NCBI GenBank assembly: GCA_964371655.1
Contig: CAYJOD010000001.1
Span: 124,001 to 188,000 of the forward strand
From: CAZGSN01 sp964371655
GTDB lineage: Bacteria > Desulfobacterota > Binatia > HRBIN30
Length of the DNA: 64,000 nt
Direction: 5' to 3'
The notes under the pieces were generated by a model. It was not told the DNA's origin, searched no databases, and saw only the letters and a list, made by a program, of their open reading frames with translations. Below are positions 36,630-45,350 of the stretch, one piece after another (positions within the stretch are counted from its first letter, which is position 1; every line of letters begins with the position of its first letter). The translations under genes and the position numbers were made by a program.

Positions 36630-37271
36630 TCATTCGCTGGGTTTCTCTACTGGCCGCGGCCGCACCGCCTTACTTCTGACCGGGGCGGGAGTGGGACGTA
36701 GAGTTGGCTCCGGCGCGGCCACGTTCGACGCGGCCTCCTTGACGGCGGGTCGCATCGCGGCGGTACGGCCGAGCTCATCCCAAAACTCGTAGGCGTACTC
36801 GTATTCCCCGCCTTTTTCCTGCCATTTGACAAAGGCGAGTAAACGCAGGGCTGCACCCTTGGCCACAGGATCTAGCGCGCCGACCAGGCCCATCTTGCTC
36901 TGCCAGCGATCGAGCTCGGCATCGAGGGTGGAGGACACTTTGGCGATCATGAAGTCCAAAGCGCGCTCTTCGCTCTCTTCGGAGACACTGCGCGTCAGGA
37001 TGAGGCTGCGAAGCAGATGCGTCGCGTCCACGGCACCGTGCAACACGCGCTGGTGTCGCAGCACGTGCAGCTCCTCAGCCAGCGCCACCAGCGTTGGCAG
37101 CCCCTCGGACTCGAGAGTCTTTGCTACCTTTAGCTCAGCCTCGGCCGCCGCCGGCCAAATGTCGTGCTCAGTCCCGCCACGCCCAACGCGCGCCTGCAGC
37201 TGCACGAGCCACGCGCCAGCCAGGACTCCCACCAGAGCTCCAAACAAGGCTCCCAACAATGCCTTCGCCAT
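36630..37271 (-). CDS. Small membrane-anchored protein of unknown function
   Basis: 213 aa, not recognised. One N-terminal membrane helix (ALLGALFGALVGVLAGAWLV, residues 4-23), then a helical charged region with no catalytic motif, and a Pro/Arg-rich C-terminus (RPTPAPVRSKAVRPRPVEKP) that looks disordered. Predicted to face the cytoplasm or periplasm as a single-pass protein. Reads opposite to the cytochrome cluster and probably does not belong to it. Confidence 0.65.
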   Translation of the reverse strand: MAKALLGALFGALVGVLAGAWLVQLQARVGRGGTEHDIWPAAAEAELKVAKTLESEGLPTLVALAEELHVLRHQRVLHGAVDATHLLRSLILTRSVSEESEERALDFMIAKVSSTLDAELDRWQSKMGLVGALDPVAKGAALRLLAFVKWQEKGGEYEYAYEFWDELGRTAAMRPAVKEAASNVAAPEPTLRPTPAPVRSKAVRPRPVEKPSE

Positions 37272-37387
37272 GCCACCCTCCTATTCGTCGGAGCCGCCCG
37301 GATTCCAACACTCGCTGGCGGGCCTCTCCGTACTTGATGTATCGCAACCGTTTAGCGGTCTTCGGTACTCGCTGCCCTCTGTGCCGT

Positions 37388-37507
37388 CCCTCGATACGGC
37401 CCCTGAGAAGACGGGGCCTACTCGGGACAAACGGATATGAGCAGCTGAGAATAAAAGCCAAACCGTTCGCCCCGAGTAGCCGCCCTCTTCTGGCCGCGTA
37501 TCGAGGG
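37388..37507. repeat. Family D inverted repeat
   Basis: CCCTCGATACGGCC at the left end pairs with GGCCGCGTATCGAGGG at the right, and CTACTCGGGACAAACGG pairs imperfectly with CCGTTCGCCCCGAGTAG inside. Half-copies occur at about 30816 and 31183. Confidence 0.75.
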
Positions 37508-37697
37508 GCGCTCCTTCGGTGCATGCCATCTTCAAGTTCATACGGCCAAACGGTTACGATGTGTCTACCTGAACCCATCACGATCGCTGCCCCCCCCTTG
37601 TGCCTGAGTATTCCTCTGGTGGAAAGTTCCACACCTATGCTAAGGCAAAACACCTGGTGAGTCAGGGCGTGGCTTGGCTCGCCAGGGGCGGCGGCAA

Positions 37698-40502
37698 ATG
37701 ACAAGGGGCTCCAACCCGGCGATCAAGACACAAGGCGCGAAACCAGCGCCGGCCACGCGTGGCACCGCGCCCGCCGTGGCGCCGCAGCGGTTCGACGAAG
37801 AGGGAGAGAGTCTACTCGTCGAGCGCATGCAGGTTTCGATCGGGCTCATCCTGGCATCCACCATCCTGTTCGCCTTCACCGAGTTTGTTTTGCCCGCCGG
37901 GGCGTTTCCGCCGCTGGAGGTCTTGCTCGTTCAAGGGTTCCTGATCGTCATCGTCCTGCTGCGGCTGCCCAAGCGCCCGCATCGAGCGGTTTTCGATACG
38001 CTGCTCATCCTCACGGCAGCCTCGGCGGGCATTGCCGTTCTTGGGGTGCTCAACCAGAATGCCGCGACCACCGCGTTGTTCCTGGTGATGCTCACGATGG
38101 TGTCGGCGACGCTCGTCCCCTGGGGCGTGCGTCCCCAGGCCATCACCGCCGTCGGCGCCGCGCTGATCTGTGTGCTCGCCATCCAATTCGTCGCCGGCAG
38201 CCTCTCGGCATTCGGGTATTCCAACACGGCGGCGGTGGCGTTCGGATTCCTCGCATCGGTTTACATCGCCTACGAAGCGCAGCGCGGCCGCCAGCGCAGC
38301 GAGCGCCGCGACCGCGATCGGCAGCGCACCGAAGAGGCTCTACGCCTGGTCGAATCCGCCGTCGAGCAAGCCAACGATGCCGTCGTCGTCATGACGCCCG
38401 AGCTCGACCACCCCGGCCCGCGCATCGTCTTCGTCAATCCCGCCTTCACGCAAATGACGGGGTATACGGAGGAGGAGGCCACCGGCCAAACCCTCGAGGT
38501 ACTTTTCGGCCCAGGCACGCAAGCGCCGGTGATCAACCGCCTGCGCGAAGCGTTGAGCAAAGTGGAACCGGCCATCGGCCAGGGCGAGTTTCATCGTAAG
38601 GATGGCAGCGCCTACACCCTGGAGTGGCATACCGCACCCGTGCGCGATGCCAGTGGTTGCGTCACCAACTGGGTCACGATCAATCGCGACATCACCGCGC
38701 GCAAACGCGCTGAGGAGGAGAAAGCAGCGCTTCTGGAAGTCGCACGGGATATCAGCGGCCAACTGGACCTCACCGCGATCGTCGAACGTGTCCAGGAACG
38801 CACCGCCGATCTCTTACCCTGCGATCGCATGGCGACGTTCTCGTGGGACGGCGGCGAACGAGTTTTGCGCCTGGTCGCGCATCACGGCTTTCGTCGCGAC
38901 GTCGTTCCCGACGAGGCGACAGCGACGTTCCGGCCCACCGAATCGCTGCTTCTGCAGCTGTCGGTCGGACACACCGTCGTGATCGATCGGACCAGCCCGG
39001 ACGATTTGATGCCCGCGGAGATTCTGACTCGGTTCGGGCTCACCACGGTGCTCATCGCACCGTTACTGGTACGCGGCCGTATGCTCGGCGCCCTCCTGGC
39101 CGCCGGCACCGCACCCGGCCAGCGTTTCGATGCCGGGCAAGTCCAGCTCTTCGAAGCCATCGCACGCCAAGTGGCCGTCGCCAGTGAGGCCGCCGAGCTC
39201 TACCGCCTGCAACAGGAAGAGGCTCAGGTTTCCGGGGCTCTGGCACAGGTCGGCGAGGAAATGATCTCGTCCTTGAGCGCACCGGTCTTGCTGAGCCGCC
39301 TCTGTCAGTTGACCACGGAGATGTTGGGCTGCGATTGCAGCCACTCCTTCTTATGGAAGCCCGAGGAAGGTGCCTACGTCCCCGTCTTCGGCTACGGCGA
39401 CGCACCCGAGGAATGGGAAGCGATCCGCCTGCTGCGGGTCCCGCCGGAAGCCATCGCGGAATTGATCGAGCGCTTCAAACGGGAGGACGTCGTCCAACTC
39501 GCCGTTGGTCCCCACAGCGAGCGCGAGCCCGCGATCGAGCTGCAGGCGCTGTACGGCCTCACCGTGACCCTCTACGTCCCCTTGCGCCGCGGCGCCGACC
39601 TCACCGGCTTCTACACCGCACACTATCGCAATCGTACGCAGGCGTTCTCGCTCCAGCAGGAACGCATCGCCCACGGGATCGCGCATCTGGCGTCAATGGG
39701 GTTGGAGAATGCGCGGCTGGTGGAGGAGCTGGAGCGCGCCAACCGGATCAAGTCGGAATTCGTGGCGACGATGTCGCATGAGCTGCGCACCCCGCTCAAC
39801 GCCGTCATCGGCTACACGGATCTGTTGCTCGACGGCGCCTTTGGCGAGCTCGGCGGCGAGCAAGCGCTTCTCTTACAGCGCGTCGACAAGAGCGCGCGCG
39901 ACCTACTCGATCTCATCAACGCCACCCTCGACCTCAGCCGCCTGGACCAGCAACGCATCCCCTTGAACATCGCGGAGTGCGACGTTGCCGTACTGATCCA
40001 GGACGTCACCCATGAAACCCTCGCGCTCGGGGAGAATCCCCAGATCAACCTTACCTGCAATGTGCCCAAAGGCCTGCCCTCCTTACATACAGATCCGGTA
40101 AAGCTGAAGATGGTGCTCAAGAACTTGCTCAGCAACGCCGTCAAGTTCACGCACGAGGGCAGCGTTGCCATCACCACCTCGGTCCTCGACGGCGGCGTGG
40201 AGTTTTGCGTCTCCGACACCGGCATCGGCATTGCCCCCGAAGCGCAGGCACTGATCTTCGAACCCTTCCGGCAGCTCGACAGCTCCGACACCCGGCGCTA
40301 CGGCGGTGTCGGCCTGGGACTCCACATCGTGCGCCGGCTCCTGACGGTACTCGGTGGAACCATCAGCGTCGAGAGTGCGCCGGGAGCCGGCTCGACCTTC
40401 CGGGTGTGGGTGCCGCGCACTCTCTCCTTACAAGATCATGACACACCGCGATCGAGTACCGCCGAAGTGCTGGACCAAAACGGCTCCGGCCCATATTTCT
40501 AA
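37698..40502 (+). CDS. Membrane histidine kinase with PAS and two GAF domains
   Basis: 934 aa. After a basic N-terminal tail come about five or six membrane segments (45-195), a PAS domain (220-340, with NPAFTQMTGYTEEEATGQ and a C-terminal PAC part), GAF 1 (350-510), GAF 2 (520-685), the HisKA helix with phosphoacceptor His694 in ATMSHELRTPLNAVIGY, and a GHKL ATPase (760-905) with DTGIGIAPEAQ and YGGVGLGLHIV. All kinase boxes look intact. No receiver domain is fused; the nearest response regulator is at 43783. ATG 37698 follows a GGGGCGGCGG stretch; a TTG start at 37674 is possible. The signal sensed is unknown. Confidence 0.88.
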   Translation: MTRGSNPAIKTQGAKPAPATRGTAPAVAPQRFDEEGESLLVERMQVSIGLILASTILFAFTEFVLPAGAFPPLEVLLVQGFLIVIVLLRLPKRPHRAVFDTLLILTAASAGIAVLGVLNQNAATTALFLVMLTMVSATLVPWGVRPQAITAVGAALICVLAIQFVAGSLSAFGYSNTAAVAFGFLASVYIAYEAQRGRQRSERRDRDRQRTEEALRLVESAVEQANDAVVVMTPELDHPGPRIVFVNPAFTQMTGYTEEEATGQTLEVLFGPGTQAPVINRLREALSKVEPAIGQGEFHRKDGSAYTLEWHTAPVRDASGCVTNWVTINRDITARKRAEEEKAALLEVARDISGQLDLTAIVERVQERTADLLPCDRMATFSWDGGERVLRLVAHHGFRRDVVPDEATATFRPTESLLLQLSVGHTVVIDRTSPDDLMPAEILTRFGLTTVLIAPLLVRGRMLGALLAAGTAPGQRFDAGQVQLFEAIARQVAVASEAAELYRLQQEEAQVSGALAQVGEEMISSLSAPVLLSRLCQLTTEMLGCDCSHSFLWKPEEGAYVPVFGYGDAPEEWEAIRLLRVPPEAIAELIERFKREDVVQLAVGPHSEREPAIELQALYGLTVTLYVPLRRGADLTGFYTAHYRNRTQAFSLQQERIAHGIAHLASMGLENARLVEELERANRIKSEFVATMSHELRTPLNAVIGYTDLLLDGAFGELGGEQALLLQRVDKSARDLLDLINATLDLSRLDQQRIPLNIAECDVAVLIQDVTHETLALGENPQINLTCNVPKGLPSLHTDPVKLKMVLKNLLSNAVKFTHEGSVAITTSVLDGGVEFCVSDTGIGIAPEAQALIFEPFRQLDSSDTRRYGGVGLGLHIVRRLLTVLGGTISVESAPGAGSTFRVWVPRTLSLQDHDTPRSSTAEVLDQNGSGPYF

Positions 40503-40578
40503 CCCGGCCGGCGGGAGGGAGCTCGCGTCGCTGCGCACAGGGATAAACACCCTATCCCGGCAAAGCCGGAGCCGACGC

Positions 40579-40690
40579 GGAAAGAATGAAAAACAGCAAA
40601 CCGCAAACCGGAGAGGGAGAACCGGCAAATTGACCAGTTTCCAGTTTCCTGTTTGCGGTTTCCGGTCTTCCATATCCCTCCCGTGCTGAT
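40579..40690. repeat. Family A repeat, copy 5
   Basis: Left arm CGGAAAGAATGAAAAACAG, right arm CGGTTTCCGGTCTTCCATAT. It lies between the kinase stop and the DUF2889 gene and shares the flank CCCGTGCTGATCGAG with copies 1 and 2 (GTGCTGCTCAAG). Confidence 0.78.
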
Positions 40691-40721
40691 CGAGACTTTC
40701 CCGCTATAGGAGACACCCACT

Positions 40722-41327
40722 GTGGCTCCCGCATTGACGCTGCGGTATGAGCAGACGATGCCGGACGTTGCAGCGATCTATCATCGCACCAAGCAAGTGA
40801 ACATTTATCCCATCGCGGGCGATCGGTTCTTGATCGAAGCCTGCCTCCAGGACGAAGTCCACGACGTGCACGCCGAGATCGAGATCCTTCACCCATCTCT
40901 CGAGATCGTGGCGGCGCGCAGCGAGGTGCGTAACGGCCCGTTTACCAACGTGTGCAACATGACGCATCCGAACGTCGAGCGTCTCATCGGCATGCGCGTG
41001 CAGCGTGGCTTCACCGGCGAGGCGCGCAAGATCGTTGGCGGTCCTGGCGGCTGCCACCGGGTCTCCGAGCTGTTGGTCGAAATCGCGCAGGCCGCTTACC
41101 AGCTGCTCTTCGTGCGACTCTTCCAGAGCCTGTCGAGCGAGCAGAAGAACCGCGAGGACGTTCCCGCCGAACGTCACGCCTTCGTCATCGGCAACGTCCC
41201 CGGCATGCGCAATACATGCTTCTCCTACAGCGAGAGCAACCACGCGCTCATCGCCGAGAAGGCGGAGCCACTACGTCTGCGGGTGCAGCAGATGCCGATC
41301 CGGAAGATCGATGTCCCAGCCGAATGA
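40722..41327 (+). CDS. DUF2889 family protein
   Basis: 201 aa, GTG start with TAGGAGA 8-13 nt upstream. Family marks: FLIEACLQDEVHDVHAEIEI, MTHPNVERLIGMRVQRGF, and KIVGGPGGCHRVSELLVEIAQ, where conserved Gly, Cys and His residues could form a site. DUF2889 proteins have no proven function. No operon partner is evident; the next gene starts 136 bp later. Confidence 0.82.
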   Translation: MAPALTLRYEQTMPDVAAIYHRTKQVNIYPIAGDRFLIEACLQDEVHDVHAEIEILHPSLEIVAARSEVRNGPFTNVCNMTHPNVERLIGMRVQRGFTGEARKIVGGPGGCHRVSELLVEIAQAAYQLLFVRLFQSLSSEQKNREDVPAERHAFVIGNVPGMRNTCFSYSESNHALIAEKAEPLRLRVQQMPIRKIDVPAE

Positions 41328-41463
41328 GCGCTCAGCCGCGCCGCCGCGAAGGCGTTCCGATAGGAAGGGCCTGACACCCACGCGCCACCCCGACAACACT
41401 ACGATGCTCGCACTCGACACGACGGAACGCGCCTGCACCGACGCGCAGCGCGGAGTGTGACCC

Positions 41464-42867
41464 ATGCGAGCGCTGCGCAAGACCATCGCGTCTATCGTCG
41501 CGCTGGCCCTCCTCGCGGCTCTGGTCGTGGGTGGACGCTGGCTCTGGATCGCGCTGCACGTTGGGGCGGGGTACGCGGCCAAGGTCACGTGCTCCCTCGC
41601 ACTCAACTCCGGGCAAAGTCCCGAGGAGGTCTTGCGCGACTATGTCTCCCACGAGATCGCACCATTGGGGCAACTGCTGCGGGTGGAGATTTCGCGCCAA
41701 GGCGCTGAGGCAAGTGCCTTGGGGTTGATCCATGTCCGCGCCGCGTATCGCCGCGGTCTCGGCTGCACCCTGTTGCCGGTCGGCAGCAGCTTGCCCGTGC
41801 CTTTCGCCGACGGCCTTGATTTGCCGCGACGCACACCCGATCCGAGCCTGCCGTGGCCTGACGGTGCCGGCGGCGTCGAGGGATCCACAGCGCCCGCGGT
41901 TGCCGCCGCCATCGACCGCGCCTTTCGCGAAGCCGATCGGGTTGAGCCCAGTCGCCTCCGTCAGACCAAGGCCGTCGTCGTCGTGCACGACGGCAAGCTT
42001 ATCGCCGAGCGTTACGCGCCGGGGTACGGACCGGCGATCCCGATGCTCTCCTGGTCGATGGCCAAGAGCGTCTTGGCTACGCTCGTAGGCCGCGCAATCG
42101 CCGACGGCAAATTGGAGCTGCGGCAGCCGGCGCCGGTGCCGGAGTGGGCGAGCACGAGCGATCCGCGCCACCCAATTACGCTCGATCAGCTCTTGCGCAT
42201 GTCGAGCGGCCTCGCCTTCGACGAACACTATGGAGCGATCAATGACGTCTCGCGCATGCTGTTCACACAGCCCGCCGCGGGAACCTTTGCGGCTTCCAGC
42301 CCACTCGAGGTCGCACCCGACAGCCGCTGGTCGTATTCGAGCGGCACTTCCAACATCGTCGCCCGAATTCTGCGCCAAGCTTTCGGCGGCGACCTGCGTG
42401 CCCTAGTCGATTACGCCAACCAGCGCATCTTCGACCCAGTCGGAATGACGAGTGCCTTTTTCGAAGCGGACGCGTCGGGCACACCAATTGGTTCCTCGTT
42501 TGTATTCATGACGGCGCGTGATTGGGCGCGTCTCGGCGAGCTGCATCGGCGCGACGGCGTCTGGGATGGGCGGCGCATTCTCCCCGAAGGCTGGGTGCAC
42601 TATGTAACCACGCCAACCCCGGCGGCCCCAGACGGCACCTACGGGGCACACTGGTGGCTGAATGCGGGTGCGCCGGGCGACCACTCGCGGCGCATGTGGC
42701 CCGGGGTGTCGACCGATGCCTATGCCGCGCGCGGACACAGCGGCCAGTACGTGGTGGTCGTACCGTCCGCCAAGCTAGTCGTCGTCCGCCTCGGACTCTC
42801 GCTGCGCGACGACGGCAACGACGGCACTGCCGAGCTCGTCGCCGACCTCGTGCGCGCGCTGGCTTGA
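41464..42867 (+). CDS. Serine hydrolase, class C beta-lactamase-like
   Basis: 467 aa with an N-terminal membrane anchor (residues 9-33). A serine beta-lactamase/DD-peptidase fold follows: nucleophile Ser198 and Lys201 in SWSMAKS, and Tyr291 in the second motif (WSYSSGTSN, where the usual Y-x-N is Y-S-S). DQLLRMSSGLAFDEHYG and FFEADASGTPIGSSF are typical of the EstB/PbpX-like group. Likely a periplasmic esterase or amide hydrolase rather than an antibiotic-resistance enzyme. The active site faces the periplasm. Confidence 0.85.
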   Translation: MRALRKTIASIVALALLAALVVGGRWLWIALHVGAGYAAKVTCSLALNSGQSPEEVLRDYVSHEIAPLGQLLRVEISRQGAEASALGLIHVRAAYRRGLGCTLLPVGSSLPVPFADGLDLPRRTPDPSLPWPDGAGGVEGSTAPAVAAAIDRAFREADRVEPSRLRQTKAVVVVHDGKLIAERYAPGYGPAIPMLSWSMAKSVLATLVGRAIADGKLELRQPAPVPEWASTSDPRHPITLDQLLRMSSGLAFDEHYGAINDVSRMLFTQPAAGTFAASSPLEVAPDSRWSYSSGTSNIVARILRQAFGGDLRALVDYANQRIFDPVGMTSAFFEADASGTPIGSSFVFMTARDWARLGELHRRDGVWDGRRILPEGWVHYVTTPTPAAPDGTYGAHWWLNAGAPGDHSRRMWPGVSTDAYAARGHSGQYVVVVPSAKLVVVRLGLSLRDDGNDGTAELVADLVRALA

Positions 42868-42905
42868 GCGGCGCGGCACCGGGCTCACCCGGTGTTCTCC
42901 CCGCG

Positions 42906-43715
42906 TCATTTCTTCTGCGCGAGCCATTTGACTAGGTTTCTCCCAAGAATGGCATTGCCCCCACTGAGAAACTTATTTTGGAAGATGGCGTCGTCGCCGA
43001 AGACCACGAAGCGGCCGCGGCCAAGCTCGCCGGCGATGACCACCGCGAAGGGCTGCACTGCATCGCCAGGATCGAGCGACTGATTGCCGTTGAGGTCAAC
43101 CCAGGCGCTGGCGCTGGTTTGTGCCACGACGGCCGCGCTGTCACCTGTATTCAGCAACGCCCAGACGCCAAAGGCATCGAACTCCGGCACCTCCGCGGTC
43201 AACTCGTGCGCCGCCGAGCTGGTGACGTGGAAATTAAGCGGATCATCATCGATGACGTGCTCGCGCTCGCGAATGACGCCATTCGAAGTCACGACATTCA
43301 TCCGACGCAGGAGCGGGCCGACGGGCGCGGCAATGTGCAGCATGACGCACAGCCGCCCACCATTTTGAACGAAGTGAGTCACGGCATCTGTCTCCGCTAG
43401 CGTGAACGGTACGAACGGCCCCGACACGACCAGCGCCTCCACATGCGCCAAGGAGTCGTCGGTCATCGGCGTGCTGCTCGCCTTGACGTCGAGGCCTTGA
43501 TCGCGAAACAACCCGGAGAGAGCGGAAAGGTCCAGCGGCCCCTGCTTCTCCATCAAGAACTGCTGCCCGTGACCCTCGTCGAACAAAATGGTGCTGCGCG
43601 ACTGGTGCGCACACCCCAGCGTCGAGGCCAGGCAGGCCAGGATCACCGCCATCTTCACCGTACCCGGAACGCTTCGCACCAACCGAGGCCACCCATGCTT
43701 CAAGATAGAGTTCAT
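42906..43715 (-). CDS. DUF4350-like lipoprotein
   Basis: About 269 aa. The export segment MAVILACLASTLGC ends in a lipobox; the start may be ATG 43715, GTG 43724, or GTG 43658, which would give the shortest signal peptide. The body has the glutamine-amidotransferase-like fold pattern of DUF4350: ILFDEGHGQQFL, VEALVVSGPFVPFTLAE, HFVQNGGRLCVMLHI, and a C-terminal ELGRGRFVVFGDDAIFQNKF. VWVDLNGNQSLDPGDAV-like text (AWVDLNGNQSLDPGDA) looks like a calcium loop inserted in it. No catalytic Cys-His-Glu triad is recognised. Confidence 0.68.
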   Translation of the reverse strand: MNSILKHGWPRLVRSVPGTVKMAVILACLASTLGCAHQSRSTILFDEGHGQQFLMEKQGPLDLSALSGLFRDQGLDVKASSTPMTDDSLAHVEALVVSGPFVPFTLAETDAVTHFVQNGGRLCVMLHIAAPVGPLLRRMNVVTSNGVIREREHVIDDDPLNFHVTSSAAHELTAEVPEFDAFGVWALLNTGDSAAVVAQTSASAWVDLNGNQSLDPGDAVQPFAVVIAGELGRGRFVVFGDDAIFQNKFLSGGNAILGRNLVKWLAQKK

Positions 43716-43782
43716 GGGCGCCACTCTTCGCGGATACGGATGCCAATGGCAACCTCATGCACGCGCCGCGCACCGATAGCCT

Positions 43783-44193
43783 TCAACTCCCGACGCCGAT
43801 TAATTTGCGCACCCTGTCTTCGAATACCGCGAGGTCGATCGGCTTCACCAGAAAGTCGTTGGCGCCGCGGGCGCGGGCGTTGGATATGGAGGCAGCGTCG
43901 CTTTCGCCGGAGACAACGAGCACCGGTACATTCGCTGAGGTCGGGCCGCCTTGGAGGACACCGGTCTCCGGACGGCGGATGCGGCGCAACACCTCGAAGC
44001 CGTTCATCCCCGCCATGTAGAGATCGATGATCACGAGATCGAAGTGACGCATGGCGATTGCCTCCGGAACGCCGTCGCCGTCGTCCAACACCTCGACACT
44101 CACGCCCAGGTCGTGCAGCGCCCCGGCAAGCACGATGCGCATGCTCTCGTCGTCATCGACCAATAAAACCCTAGGCGCTCGTCGCGTCGGCAC
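43783..44193 (-). CDS. Single-domain response regulator
   Basis: 136-aa CheY-like receiver with no output domain. The acidic pocket D13-D15 (LLVDDDESM), phosphoacceptor Asp57 in LVIIDLYMAGMNGFEVL, the Ser/Thr position (VPVLVVSGESD) and the Lys of NDFLVKPIDL are all present. GTG start. The PP2C phosphatase gene upstream reads the same way after a 109-bp gap. A partner kinase could be the one at 37698, but this is inference. Confidence 0.9.
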   Translation of the reverse strand: MPTRRAPRVLLVDDDESMRIVLAGALHDLGVSVEVLDDGDGVPEAIAMRHFDLVIIDLYMAGMNGFEVLRRIRRPETGVLQGGPTSANVPVLVVSGESDAASISNARARGANDFLVKPIDLAVFEDRVRKLIGVGS

Positions 44194-44302
44194 GGCCTAC
44201 GCCACACCAAGGACGATGCCAGGCCCGGCGGGCCTTCTACAGACTAGGATAAAGGGACCAACGCTGCGGAGAACTGCTGGCTGGCGAAGCAATGCCCGGC
44301 GA

Positions 44303-45034
44303 TTAGTCAGCAATCGCGCGCACGACGATGACCGTGGCATTATCACGGCCGCCCGCCCGCATGGCCGCATCGAGCAAGGCGACGCCGGCGTCCTGCGCCG
44401 ATGCGGCCTGGACCAGTGTCGCCGCGAGGCGCTCGGGTTCGACCAAGCCGGAGACGCCGTCCGTGCACAGGAGGAACACGTCGGTGGCTACCGTGGCTGC
44501 CGAGCCAACCTTACGGTCGGAATTCCCGTCGGTGCCGAGGGCTTGGTTGAGCTGATTCGTATGCAGCAGATCGAGGGCGATTGTCTCGCTGTGGCGATAG
44601 TGGTCGCCATAACAGGTGTGGTCGGCGGTCAAGAGCTCCAACTTCCCGGCCCGCAATCGGTACAGCCGGCTGTCACCGCTGTGAATCCAATAGGCGCACG
44701 CTTCATCGGGCGGCATGACCAGGACCACCGCGGTCGACGCCATCGGCAGATACGGAGGCTGGTTGAGGAGCGCCTGCGACGACTCCTGCAACGCCGCATC
44801 GGCGCGCGCGAACGCCGCCGGCAGCCTATCCTCCCAGCGCCCGCGCCCGGCACCGACCGCGAGAGTCGTGCAAATCGCATCGACGGCCATGCGGCTGGCG
44901 CGCTCGCCGGCGGGGTGAGCGCCGAGCCCATCGGCAACGACGAACACCCCGACCTCGGGGCGCATTGCAAACGCATCCTCATTGGTGCAGCGCACCAGCC
45001 CAGTCATCGAATTGCCCCATGCGTCAAGCTGCAC
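44303..45034 (-). CDS. PP2C-family Ser/Thr phosphatase
   Basis: 243 aa. The start is placed at GTG 45034 because GGGAGGAG lies just upstream and the family N-terminus begins there; an open frame continues to 45229. Metal-binding motifs are intact: TNEDAF, VADGLGAHPAGERAS (motif 2), GDSRLYRLRAG, TDGVSGLVEPE and GGRDNATVIVV. Mn/Mg-dependent dephosphorylation of Ser/Thr phosphoproteins is expected, often opposite a Hanks-type kinase, which is not in the window. Confidence 0.88.
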   Translation of the reverse strand: MQLDAWGNSMTGLVRCTNEDAFAMRPEVGVFVVADGLGAHPAGERASRMAVDAICTTLAVGAGRGRWEDRLPAAFARADAALQESSQALLNQPPYLPMASTAVVLVMPPDEACAYWIHSGDSRLYRLRAGKLELLTADHTCYGDHYRHSETIALDLLHTNQLNQALGTDGNSDRKVGSAATVATDVFLLCTDGVSGLVEPERLAATLVQAASAQDAGVALLDAAMRAGGRDNATVIVVRAIAD

Positions 45035-45177
45035 GACGCTCCTCCCGTGTAGAGGGGCATACCTGTTGATGGGGAAACTATCAACTAGAAGAAACGGCCA
45101 ATCCACAATTGCGCATGGACGGACGCAGGCACTCCCGGTATACAGCCAACGCGACCGCGCCGCTCGCACCCGAGAAT

Positions 45178-45220
45178 GCCGGGGTGGTGAAACTGGCAGA
45201 CACACAGGACTTAAAATCCT
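45178..45220 (+). pseudogene. 5' half of tRNA-Leu(UAA), island left junction
   Basis: The sequence reads as a bacterial tRNA-Leu from base 1 (acceptor GCCGGGG) through D-arm and anticodon arm (CAGGA, loop CTTAAAA, TCCT) and then stops matching. No variable arm, T-arm or CCCCGGC acceptor strand follows. The break falls inside the anticodon stem, a known crossover site for tyrosine integrases. An integrase gene starts 130 bp later. Confidence 0.78.
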
Positions 45221-45268
45221 AAAATACAATCACCGATCTCGAAAAGCTCTAGCGCGAACAAGGGTTTC

Positions 45269-45296
45269 TTGACATATTGCCACACGGTGATATCTT
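45269..45296 (+). promoter_or_regulatory. Candidate sigma-70 promoter for integrase 1
   Basis: TTGACA (45269-45274), 16-bp spacer, TATCTT (45291-45296), 54 bp before the integrase ATG. The -35 box is perfect; the -10 box is 4 of 6. Confidence 0.5.
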
Positions 45297-45350
45297 CCAC
45301 ATTGCTTACACACTTTCGGCCGCTTCGGACCATCTGTGAAGCGACAGCGC

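Noticed and set aside
41464..42867. Antibiotic-resistance beta-lactamase
   Set aside because: It is membrane-anchored with a Y-S-S second motif and EstB/PbpX-like text; there is no resistance context.
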